64,000 bases of DNA from Erythroxylum novogranatense. Taxonomy: Eukaryota; Streptophyta; Magnoliopsida; Malpighiales; Erythroxylaceae. Each line of letters begins with the position of its first letter. Position 1 is the first letter of the stretch. The stretch is taken from assembly GCA_029891385.1 (NCBI GenBank), contig CM057233.1, positions 54,080,063 through 54,144,062 on the forward strand, in the 5' to 3' direction. Below are positions 54,165 to 64,000 of this stretch, piece by piece. The notes below the pieces were generated by a model. The model searched no databases and was not told the origin of the DNA. It saw only the letters and a list, made by a program, of their open reading frames with translations. Both the position numbers and the translations under genes were made by a program.

Positions 54165-55542
54165 TTATGCCTTCATGGCATGAAACCATTTCTCAGACTC
54201 TGAACTCTTCAGAACCTCTTCATAAGTAGTAGGCTCATTATCTTCTATGAGCAATACGTCATTCTGTTCACTCACGATAAATCCATATCTCTCGGGAACA
54301 GAGCGTATCCTACATGATCTACGAACTTCTTGTGTTGAAGAAGGTTGAACTATTACTTCATCTGTATGAGTCACAGTTTCAAGTTTAGGCAGTTGATCTG
54401 CGTCTGTTCGAGCATCTTGAACTTCTTCAAGTTCAATTTTTCTCCCACTGTCTTCTTGTAAAAGAAACTCTTTCCCTAAAAAGACAGCATGCTTTGAAAC
54501 AAACACCTTTTGTTCCTCAGCAAGGTAGAATTGATATCCCATTGTTTCTTTAGGATATCCTACAAACAAATACTTGTCAGACTTTGCATCAAGTTTATCT
54601 GACTGTATCCGCTTCACATTAGCAAGACAACCCCAAACTTTCAAATGAAAAAGATAGGGTTTTTTGTTAGTCCACATCTCATATGGAGTAACATCAACTG
54701 TCTTTGATGGAACTCTGTTTAACAAATAAATAGCTGTCTCGAGTGCCTACCCCAAAAGGATTTTGGTAACTTTGCAAAGCCCATCATCGACCGTACCATG
54801 TCTAGCAAGGTTCGATTTCTCCTTTCAGCCACACCATTATGCTGTGGTGTGTAAGGTGGAGTCCATTGAGATAAAATCCCATTATCTCTGAGATAATCTA
54901 CAAATTGTTGGTCTAAGTATTCCCCACCACGATCGGATCGTAATGTCTTGATACATTTCCCAAGTTGGTTTTCTACTTCATTTCTGAATTGTTTGAACTT
55001 TTCAAATGCTTCAGATTTGTATCTTATCAGATACAGGTACCCATATTGAGAATAATCATCGATAAAGGTAATGAAGTAAAGACAACCACTTCTAGCATGG
55101 ATGGACATCGGACCACATACATCTGAATGTATTAGGTCTAATACTCCAGTCGCTCGTTCACCCTTCCCTTAAAGGGTAACTTAGTCATCTTGCCTAATAA
55201 ACAAGATTCACATGTGTCATATGATTCATAATCAAATGACCTTAAACTACCACTCTTATGGAGCTTAGCTATGCGTCTCTCATTTATATGGCCAAGGCGA
55301 CAATGCCATAAGTAAGTTGATTTTAAATTATCTCGTTTATGTCTTTTCGTGTCATTGACATTCATAATTGGATGTGACATATCTAATATGTAAATTCCAT
55401 TGCATAATGTACCAGTACCATAAAGCATTCCATTCAAACTAATAGAACAACCATTGCTATTAAAAGTCAAATGGAAACCAAATTTATTTAAACAAGAAAT
55501 GATAATATGTTCTTTGTTAAAACAGTACAAAATAACATTCAT
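54165..55542 (-). pseudogene. Copia pol: integrase (element D)
   Basis: The zinc region (WHCRLGHINERRIAKLHK ... CESCLLGK) lies in 55138-55542. A frameshift near 55140-55160 precedes the first catalytic Asp block (HSDVCGPMS, readable at about 55110-55130). 54719-55108 holds LRSDRGGEYLDQQF and PQHNGVAERRNRTLLDM. After another frameshift, 54165-54725 covers MLNRVPSKTVDVTPYEMW, LFVGYPKETMGYQFY and the acidic linker. All three catalytic residues are encoded, but in three separate frames. Confidence 0.9.
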
Positions 55543-56590
55543 CCAGTTTAATTACAAGCCCACTAGGGAGTGACAAAAATAAGTGCTACGGCTAATGCAG
55601 AACTCTTGCTCCATTTCCTACATGCAGTCTAGTTCTCCTTTATGAGTCGTTCATCGTCCACGAGGCCCCGATATCATTGAATATGTGTGAGCCACAACCA
55701 ATATCTAATACCCATATATTATAATCAGAAACAGTATTAACCTCAATGACAAACATACCTGAAGCAGCCGAGGCTTCTGATGCCTTCTTCTGCTTCAAGG
55801 ATTCCATATAGACTTTACAGATTCGCCTCCAGTGTCCAGTCTTGCCACAATGGAAGCAAGTTCCTTTTGACGCAGTTTCTTTGGTTTTCTTTTTGGCTAC
55901 ACTTCCTTTTGGTTTCTTAGACTTTTTCTTCTTTGGGTTCTTTTTCTTTGAACCAGAAGAAGAAGAGTCCACCACAAGCACTGGCTTGCTATCCTTCTTG
56001 ATAGCTTGCTCTGCTGTCTTGAGCAGATTGATCAACTCAGGGATTGTCGTGCAGATTTGATTCATCCGATAATTCAACACAAACTGTGAATAACTATCAG
56101 ACAATCCAACTAGAATTAAGTCAATACTCAATTCATAATCTATAACAAAACCCAAGATGGCCAACCTCTCAATATAAACATTCATCTTCAGTGCATACTG
56201 CACTACAGATGTCCCTGGAGTCATCTTAGTAGTGAAGAGTAGCCTCGAGGTCTCGAACCTTTCAGACCGAGCTTGCTCATCGAAAAGCTCTCTAAGATGA
56301 AACACTATGGTATGAGCATCCATAGACTCATGCTGCTTCTGCAGCTCTGGTGACATAGAGGCGAGCATAATACAGGTAGCCATGTCACTATCTTTGAGAT
56401 GCTTACGATATACTTTCTGATCCTCATCAGAAGCATCAACAGCAGGTGGATCAGGAAGTGGAACATCTAGGACATAGCCCAGCTCCTTAGATTTGAGAAC
56501 AATTCTCAGATTTCTCAGCCAATCGAGAAAATTAGGTCCAGTTAATTTATTAAAATCCATAAGTGAGCGCAAATTCACACTGGAAGACAT
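55543..56590 (-). pseudogene. Copia gag and start of protease (element D)
   Basis: The ATG at 56588-56590 is the likely start (MSSSVNLRSLMDFNKLTGPN); the frame opens two codons upstream without an ATG. It is open for about 316 codons: N-terminal Gag, the CIMLASMSPELQKQHESM block, a Lys-rich linker and CCHC knuckle CFHCGKTGHWRRIC, then the protease site WVLDIGCGSH. Here the active site reads Asp-Ile-Gly where element C has Asp-Thr-Gly, a substitution expected to impair the protease. The frame is lost near 55640. Confidence 0.9.
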
Positions 56591-58491
56591 CTTCAATCAA
56601 CCTAAAGGGAAAGAGAGAAAGAATGTTAGAATATTAATACATGAATGATCATAAGGACTTGCATGACATACATATGGTTCCCACTAGTTTCAAAGAATCC
56701 CTCACTACGAATCCAAGAAACTTTATGACAAAGTGTCCTAGTGGGTCGATATCCGACATTACTAAGGATGACCTTAGGTAAACCCAACAAGCCACTTTAG
56801 GTCAATTGGTAGGTATCGGTCATATCAATTGCATCATAGATGCAGCTATCGACTAGTGCTATCAACTCGTGATGTATGCACACACATTAGGTTATCAACT
56901 CTTGATGCGCGTACATCTGATGTATGCTACCCAATTGCGCCTCTGTCTACGTTGACCTTGAGTTTACTCAACAAACCAACGCTTCTAGTAAAAACCGACC
57001 CATTAATCCGAAAATCTTATTTCCATGGTTCGAACATATCCTTATAGAGCGAGCTTGGGTTTACCCAATAACTCTAACTCTAAAAGAACTCTGGTTCTCC
57101 CCATATTAATGGAAGGCGTTAGTTTTCATATTATGTGTGAGGGATTTCATACTCTGGTCTCATCTAAGCCGTAGGATTATAGTCATAATGACTATATGGA
57201 ATGATTTAGGGCATTTCATCAATCACATCGAATCTATACCTATAATCATCCATCATCCCACCTAACCAACCCTAGCATGCATTCTTTAATGCAATCATCT
57301 TATAAGGTTTTCCTATATAGGTTGTGACATGTTATGCTTCTACAGCTTTGACATGCGATTCAACTCTTGAACCGAATTGCTTTCTAATGTTAGCATCGGC
57401 TAATTTCTCAATCCGTATGTTTTCAATTCCAATTCACAATACCAATATACCAAGTGTAATATCCTCTCCTTTGATGTACCAATGAAACACTAATTGTAGC
57501 ATGCTTGCCACACATAGTCATACTAGACATGAAATACTCGAAATAGATTAATACACTATTATTCTCTTAGATTTCCAAATAATTTGAGAACATCAAACCA
57601 TCACCCTAAGTGTCTCTAGGTAGTCTCCACTTCATCAAGACTACTTCGGCACTTGTCACATAACTTGTGACGGCCAAAACAATCAAGACAATAGAATATA
57701 CTAACGAGACGCTAATGTGACATATTTGACATCCGAAAATTTTTGGAAACCTAATTTCAAGAAAATCAGTTTGGCATGCATACAACATCAATTTAACATA
57801 TTTCTAATCACATTAAAAATAATCCAAGGCATTGGAACCGAAAAGCACACAAGCAATATTCCAAACAAACCAGTTCCAGCAACTTTTTCAAAATTGCCAA
57901 GTTCTGTCTTTTGCTTGAAAAAATCATTGAAACAATTTCAATAAATGCTGAAAAAATTACAGAGGCTACAACATGTTTACAAAATGCTCCATGAATATTT
58001 TCAGAATTTATTTCCAAGCAAAACTCAACCAACCTCAACAATTAAGCCAATCCAAAATTTGTGTTCCTCAACATAGACATTCCCAGCAGCACACAAGAAA
58101 TTCTCAAATAAATATTCAATCACCTCGAAAACATTTTTCCATCTTCATAGACATTTATAAACATCTTAGAGCCATGTTGGTGAAAGAAAATCCCAAAAAA
58201 AAAATTATATTTTATTCTCGAATTTACAAGCATGCCTATTCATGGAATGTGCATAAACACAGCAACCAGAACATTAGGGAATAAATTAGCAAAACCATAT
58301 CAAATCACATTGATAAATTTTTTCCTTCCACAGACATATTCAGAAACATCTCATGAGCGAATCTGGGCAAGAAAATTTAGAAAACAAGATTTCTACACTG
58401 ATTTCGAATTCAACACATTCAGCATGCACAATCGTCACAACCAATAGGCAGCATCAATCTTATTATGATTTCTTCTTTATATACCACACAA
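56591..58491 (-). other. Leader of element D between primer site and gag
   Basis: This is a 1.9-kb AT-rich untranslated region. Unlike C it has no GC-rich palindrome block; the nearest thing is two loose ATCAACTC.TGATG motifs at about 56860-56905. Small frames here overlap on both strands and show no domain. Confidence 0.7.
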
Positions 58492-58506
58492 GTGGCTCTG
58501 ATACTA
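58492..58506 (-). other. Primer binding site of element D, mutated
   Basis: The minus strand reads TAGTATCAGAGCCAC. The usual TGGTATCAGAGCC has one G-to-A change. It lies 1 bp from the LTR end. Confidence 0.82.
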
Positions 58507-58507
58507 C

Positions 58508-58975
58508 TATAGGAAAATCCTAGTGCGTGCATCACATACACACGGTGCGGAAAACAAAAAAAATTATTCCGAGACATTCCCGAAGTCCAGGATCTATGTG
58601 TCTATACAAAGAGGTACCATAATTCTCAATCCACAACGACTAAAGGAGACCGTCTCTAACGGTATCCACGCAGAGGTCGGAAAACCTAACCGAATCAAAC
58701 CTTTTGATCCGAAAATAGCTAGAATAAAAAAGAGAGTGCTAGCTCTTACCTTATTCTTGGAGAGCACAAGGTGAAGAAGAGGAGAAGATGATGAAGCTTG
58801 AAGAGACGATGGAGAGGAGAGCTTCGGATGATGCTTTTTTAAAACCTTGTTTCTAAAACATATTAAAGCCAATTTATCTATCACGACCATCATCCCTTTA
58901 AGTCTTTGATTGCCATTTGTCTTTAAAGTAATTAAAGACATTTAATGCTAAAGTAGCTTCACCTTTCCACGTTAG

Positions 58976-59023
<48 letters not shown>

Positions 59024-60108
59024 AGTAATATATGTCTTCTCCTTTCCACGTTAGTCATATATTAATATTTTATATATATATATATATATGTTGAGGTGGT
59101 CCAGTCACACTGGGGTCGATCCTACCGGGTCCCGGTATAGAAAAAAAACATCAGAGACCTGTTTCAGCAATATCGATGTCGCGATCTCATCGGGACATAT
59201 CCCAATCTCATCGGGACATATCCCAATCTCATCGGGATCCATTTAGTTCTATTGCTCTCCATATAATGGATCTCTATCCAAAACTATTTTACGAATTCTC
59301 CGAGTCACTCTTATGCGTGTAACCAATTAGGTTTCTAGTTATGTTAGCCACTTAGATTAACACTTAATCCAAGCAAGTCATGAGCGGTGTCTAGCAACAC
59401 ATCATGACCCCCAATTGACCGAAAAGTAATTGGTTTGACGACTAAACCCATGCTCACCACGAACCATATCACGAACCCCCTCATAGACAATTACTGTGCA
59501 ATTCGTCCTTTCACCATGCTATACCCCACTTGGTTATGAGTATGGGCAAAGTGTCAACTCTTACTAGACTGACTACATCAAATCTAGTCCAAGTGATATC
59601 AGTTCTTGTCCTGGGACTCATTACTTTATATTTCAATGAAGGACATTCTTCATGACATCTGTACTCCGGCCAGAGATTTCCAAGTAATGACCCTGACAAG
59701 AGGCCATGGGTATCATCTTCTGCTATCACAGAAGTGGTGAATCCTCTATTGGCTACTCAATTACCTTCGAATACCTCAAGTTGTACCTAATCACCACCCT
59801 ATGAGCGACCTCTGTAAGGCAACAAGGAATGGAGTCAAAGCACAGAATCAGTATCCAAGATATCCTTGAGTACCTCAAGTCTAAGGATACTTGTACCATT
59901 GCTATAATGAGATTATCACTGACATTAGAATAGGACATCCATGTGATGATCTCATAGTAGGTCATCCAATGTACTTACTACCTCTAGTAAACATTCACAT
60001 CTCAACCTTAAACATCTCATATTTACAGTTTCTGAGATCCACTGCTTGATCAAATTAAGGAGCTTGACATGTGCTAGTCTCTCCAGATTAACGATGTCCA
60101 GTTTCAGT
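58508..60108 (-). repeat. 5' LTR of element D, interrupted by LTR E
   Basis: It matches 50778 onward. The LTR terminus reads TATAGG instead of TGTAGG. It has only one copy of the 69-bp unit but an extra repeat of CATATCCCAATCTCATCGGGA around 59200-59235, and a longer AT microsatellite (58978-59021). The 115-codon frame shared by both LTRs (58594-58941) shows no known domain. Confidence 0.9.
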
Positions 60109-60235
60109 TGTAATATCTCGTTCCCTTGTGAAGGGTTGGAACCCTAAAACGTGATATGAGTGAGCTCAAAGAGCATAATGTGTCGGGAAAAATGAGTGTG
60201 AGACTAGAGGCCTTTAAGAGGGTTTGTGTGAGTCA

Positions 60236-60409
60236 TGTCCGTTTAACGGACATGGAAGTCCATTTAACGGATAGCCTCGGGTGAACTGGAACAAGTTGGG
60301 TGATTCATGTCCATTTAACGGACATGCAGGTCCATTTAACGGACTGTGAATTTGGATTGCTTGGCCAGTCTATGTTCGTTTAACGGACATGTGAGTCCGT
60401 TTAACAGAC
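60236..60409. repeat. Cluster of GTCCGTTTAACGGAC palindromes in LTR E
   Basis: Six copies lie 127-300 bp into the LTR: TGTCCGTTTAACGGACA (about 60236), GTCCATTTAACGGAT (60258), TGTCCATTTAACGGACA (60308), GTCCATTTAACGGACT (60330), TGTTCGTTTAACGGACA (60373) and GTCCGTTTAACAGACA (60395). A seventh, GTCCGTTAAACGGACA, lies alone at about 62227 in the opposite orientation. Confidence 0.9.
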
Positions 60410-63297
60410 ATACTCGGGGCCACTTTGGTAAATTGCAATTTTGACCGTTTTACATTTAGTTCATGTGGGCTTAAGTGAAATTAAGATACAAAGGCATCAT
60501 ATGGGGGTACTCATGGATGAATTGGATTATTGCACACATTAAAATCATTGATCATGCACTCAATTGACATTTTTGGGTATAATTGGTAATACATGGGATT
60601 GTTTTGAGAATCTCAAGTTGTGGTTATCGAAAATTATTTTGGATAGTGAACTTATTGATTTGCCAATTTTGGAAAATTTTAGGAAATTTTCTTAGAATTT
60701 TTCGGGAAAAAATTTGGACTAGGAAAATTGCCAAGTGGCAGAACAATCGGTGAATAGCAGTAGAATTCATAGTCAAATGGCAATGAAAATTCTTTTATAA
60801 ATGACTTTGGGATTTAATGACTTGTATCATTAAAAATTAAGAGACAATTGGAGTGAAAATTGGAGACAAAATGGACTAGTTAGCAAGTGGGACAAATGGA
60901 GCCCTAAGGAATTGACATGTGGCAAGTGACATGTGTCACTTGCCACACCACAAGTTGATGCACGAAATTTCTAGGTGAAAGACCATGTTTTAGGTCTTTC
61001 ACTTGTTATTCATGACAATGCTTTCTCTCCTCTCCATTTTCTCCATTTTCTTCATCTCCCTCTCCTTAATAACGACACTCACTCTCTCCCACCTTCTTCA
61101 ATGTGAAATCTTGCTCTATTTTCACTTGCTACTTCATTTTCTTTGTCTCTTTCACCTTGCTACTCAAAGACCCAACCTATTGCTCAATGGAAGTTGATGA
61201 TCATGAAGAGGAAAGAGTTAGGGTTTGATGGTGTTTGAAGATCTTGAAGCCAACTCAAGTAAGTAGCATGTTATTCTTGATGATTTGTTGAATAAGATGT
61301 GTAAATGGTGGGTTAATTCATCTCAAAGTGGTGCTTATATATATGATAGCATGTGGTTGATAGAATGAGCAAATAATTGTCTTACCTTTACATATATGAT
61401 GATTGATAATCATAAGATGTTATAGTGATGATTTAGTGATATAAGGATTGTCAAAATGATGTAGAAATGGTATAGAAAATTTGATTGATAAATTTTTGTG
61501 ATGGAAAAAAACGTGGATTGTTGGTTGGGTTAGGAATGGATTGGATAAGGTATGGAAGTGAAAGAAAAGGGTAAGTATAGTGTTTTGGAAAAGGGAAAAA
61601 TTAGGATGAAAGCTTAGAGGCAAATTGATAATGGTATTTAAAGAGGTTGGAATGTGCTAGCTGGAACATTTTGCTAGATATGCCTTAGTAATCTAGTCAT
61701 CATTTGTTATGCAGTTATTCAAATGGGATGGGTTTTGATTTGAGTTAAATTAGAGATATAAGGCTACATTTTTCATGAAGACATTGAATGCAAATTCTGT
61801 CTTTAAGAGTGTCTAATTGTGACTCAAATTGAGCATTGAGTGATGAAAGTTGATGATGAATGTGCATGTATATATATGTCCTGTTATGAGTGTTTATATG
61901 TAACCATGGACCATATCTTGGCTATGGATGATATTGAACTGAAATTGAGTTATAAGAGTGGATAAATAATGAGTATTGAACTAGAAATGATTGGCTAAGC
62001 ATGAGGAATTGAGTGTTGTAAGTGAAGAGTTAGAAATCTGGAATTTCATAAAACTCAATTGAACATACTTTATTGCAAGAGGCATAACTCTTTGTATAGA
62101 ACTCGGAATGAGATTATCTAGGTATGGTTTTAAAAGAAGACTTACAACTTCTATTTCAGCCAAAATTTCGAAATTTTGATGTTTTGAGGGTTGAATTTTC
62201 AAAGTGGTATAAGTGACCCGTAGCAGTCCGTTAAACGGACATTCACTGGATTAATGGTACTAATTAAGCCTCAAATGGGTGTTTAAGTGAACCTAGAATG
62301 ATCCTTGGTCTATGGGACTCATGTATAAAAGGTTTGAAGTGAAATCGAAGGTTAAAACTTAGTGAATGAATGGGTGGAATCAAAAGTGTCAAATGCATAT
62401 GTAAATGGGAATGGAAATGTTTACATGCTTGTGATATTGTTCAAGGAAGTTAAGTAAATGGTACTAAGTCATTTCTTATGATAGGGAATTGGATATGAGG
62501 AGATCATATAAGGTTAGAAATGAAATGACGGGAAATTGAGTTATGTTATCAAATGAGCAAGTGTTCTTGAGATGTAAGTGTATGGTTTTGCTAGACTCTT
62601 AAAGAGTCAAATTTGAATGGATAATTGAAAATGATCACATAAAAAGGTAGTGTAAGTCTGAGTCCAATTCAAGTAGACGCATTGAATTATGAATTGAGAA
62701 TGGATATTCAGTGTAAGTGTAAAGCATATACCCCAGAATTGTCATTGAGCATGCATTATACTTTACGCATATACACATGTGAAAATGGGATGGTTATGAT
62801 TATACTTTTATTAATGTGTGTGCAAATTGTGTTTTGCATATGATTGATACAGGACAAAACGTCCTCAGCCAGATGTTTCCGGATCATGAAAGCAAATGCT
62901 AATCTGGAGCGTACTGTGAGTAGACCTAGATGGTCTTATTTTATGGTTTATTTGGTTATGCTATATATTGAATAATTTTTGAATAGCAATGAATGATTGT
63001 GATTTGATTGTGGATTTCGGACAGGATAGTCCGATGATTGTATACTGGGAATTGTGATATTGAAGTGCTCATTGAATGTGAATTGGATGAACTAAGTGTG
63101 TGTGATGTGAATTCTAAAAATTTTTTGAATGCAAATTTGCATCTGACTGCACGTGTGATTTCTTGACTATATGTTCATACCGGACTATGGTCCGATGATT
63201 CAGTAATTATGATTGAATAAGTGCATATAAATGTGAACAATGCATTTCATTTCATGAATGCACGAAATATAACTCGTTGTGACCAGAGGAGCCAATG

Positions 63298-63372
63298 ATC
63301 AGAGCTTAAAGCTCAACGAATGAAAATGAGCTTCGAGCTCAAAAGTGATTCAGAGCCTCAGGCTCAACGTTC
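63298..63372. repeat. Three adjacent GAGCY hairpins with covarying arms in LTR E
   Basis: GAGCTTAAAGCTC (about 63301), GAGCTTCGAGCTC (63330) and GAGCCTCAGGCTC (63356) each have five-base arms and a three-base centre. The last differs by a paired T-A to C-G change. A similar GAGCTGAAGCTC lies in the LARD LTR at about 12116. Confidence 0.75.
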
Positions 63373-63496
63373 AATGAGCCCTATATAGGACAGTTAACAA
63401 TGAGCCCTATATGGGACAGTTTACAATGAGCCCTATATGGGACAGTTTACAATGAGCTCTATGTGGGACAGTTATCAATAAGCCTGATATCCAATA
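63371..63496 (+). repeat. 26-bp tandem repeat in LTR E
   Basis: Five units, the TGAG (or TAAG) anchor recurring at 63375, 63401, 63427, 63453 and 63479. The core is TGAGCCCTATATGGGACAGT, which itself contains CCCTATATGGG. Confidence 0.9.
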
Positions 63497-63579
63497 GATA
63501 CGGGACAGTTTCGGTACTTGGTCACAACGAAGAAATAAACAAAAACTGGGCCTCATGTATATATACATGATATGATTGA

Positions 63580-63890
63580 TTTAATTGCATTGAATGGGAA
63601 TATGAAATTGCATTGAATGGGAATATGAAATTGCATTGAACGGGAATATGAAATGGTATTGAATGGGACTGGTATACTTGAATTGAATAGAATTAACTGA
63701 ATTGAATGGGATTGGTTTACTTGGATCGAATGGAATTGACTTGATTGTATTGAATGGGATTGGTTTACTTGAATTGAATGGGATTGGTTATTTGAATTGA
63801 ATAGAATTGACAGAATTGAATGGGATTGGTTTACTTGGATTGAATGGAATTGACTTCATTGTTTTCAATGGGATTGACTTAATTAAATTA
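63580..63890 (+). repeat. Nested short tandem repeats in LTR E
   Basis: Three 23-bp units (TTGCATTGAATGGGAATATG, starts at about 63585, 63608 and 63631) pass into longer irregular copies built on ATTGAATGGGATTGGTTTAC. These are derived from one GAATGGGA/AATTGA theme. Confidence 0.85.
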
Positions 63891-64000
63891 CATGGGAACG
63901 TTAATTGGCGTTGAATGTGAACATGAAATTGAATTGATTGTGAATATAAAGTGTGATAGTGAATGTGAAATGCGATTATGGGAATGTATTTATGTATTGT

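Larger units (their letters stand above)
50778..60108 (-). mobile_element. Element D: Ty1/copia retrotransposon related to C, 5' LTR interrupted at 60109
   Basis: On the minus strand: partial 5' LTR (58508-60108), decayed Met-tRNA primer site, leader, gag-pol (52668-56590), polypurine tract, 3' LTR (50778-52645). The 5' LTR stops at the position matching 52388 of the 3' LTR, where gypsy LTR E begins. The last ~257 bp should lie beyond E, outside the window. The left target site is ATAAC (50773-50777); its partner is not in view. Gag and Pol are clearly homologous to element C, but the LTRs differ in sequence and length, so it is a sister family. Confidence 0.92.
60109..64000 (+). mobile_element. 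LTR E: Tekay-like gypsy LTR, open at the right edge
   Basis: Element D's LTR is interrupted at 60108 and TGTAATATCT begins at 60109, an LTR opening typical of Tekay-type gypsy elements. Short segments resemble the LARD LTR in element orientation (GCCAAGTGGC followed by a variable A-rich part; TTTTCGGGAAAA-type runs). At least 3.9 kb long, it contains a palindrome cluster near its start, three GAGCY hairpins, a 26-bp tandem array and further tandem repeats. No primer site is reached, so it is unclear whether this is a solo LTR or a 5' LTR. The small frames inside show no domain. Confidence 0.75.

Noticed and set aside
58594..58941. 115-codon minus-strand frame present in both LTRs of element D (also 50866-51213)
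   Set aside because: It lies wholly within LTR sequence, has no recognisable domain, and is shared only because the LTRs are copies of each other.
61003..61197. 64-codon hydrophobic frame in LTR E as a small membrane protein
   Set aside because: It is made of CT-rich low-complexity sequence inside an LTR, with no supporting context.
63371..63496. Regular 26-bp repeats as a possible CRISPR array
   Set aside because: The units are contiguous without unique spacers, in a plant LTR; this is an ordinary minisatellite.

Overview
The window looks like plant nuclear heterochromatin: 64 kb of nested transposable elements with no host gene that I can recognise. The mixture (Ty1/copia Sirevirus-like and Tork/Angela-like elements, Ty3/gypsy Athila-like and Tekay-like elements, LINE remnants, and pieces of a caulimovirid) points to a flowering plant, most likely a eudicot. 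The species cannot be named from the sequence. Nearly every coding region is broken by stops and frameshifts, so the genes below are relics.

Layout, left to right. 1-5372: 3' part of Sirevirus-like copia element A (+), with pol, a broken env-like region and the 3' LTR. 5373-15066: a minus-strand element with ~3.2 kb LTRs and a ~3.6 kb internal region without recognisable coding capacity (LARD-like). 15067-21830: gag, pol and 5' LTR of a second Sirevirus-like element B (-). Its LTR is split by a 1475-bp solo LTR (19653-21127) with perfect CGTGG target duplications. 21831-25510: rearranged fragments of an endogenous pararetrovirus, carrying a ~218-bp mini-LTR element. 25511-27364: AT-rich repeats with foldbacks. 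27365-29421 and 39068 onward: one LINE, split by an Athila-like element (29422-39067) that keeps gag, protease and an env-like region but has lost reverse transcriptase, RNase H and integrase. 39165-40260: more AT-rich repeats. 40268-41319: a second LINE relic. 41325-50139: complete copia element C (-) with identical CTGGA duplications. 50778-60108: related copia element D (-), its 5' LTR cut at 60109 by a Tekay-like gypsy LTR (E) that runs off the right edge.

The nesting gives a relative history. LARD inserted into B; A then appears to have inserted into the left LARD LTR, because the last ~259 bp of that LTR are missing exactly where A's LTR ends. The solo LTR entered B. The Athila-like element entered the LINE. 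E entered D.

The most unusual signal is that several unrelated LTR families carry their own cluster of short palindromes. In the Athila-like element the motif (core TTCGCCGCAGCGAA) lies just upstream of the LTR TATA box, again in the gag leader, and again in the env-like leader. Each ORF block is followed by GTTTAAGTGTGGGGAG. A related solo LTR has a different palindrome (CACGTCGCGACG) at the same place relative to its TATA box. LTR E uses GTCCGTTTAACGGAC, and element C has AGAGAC/GTCTCT palindromes in its leader. Position seems conserved while sequence is family-specific.
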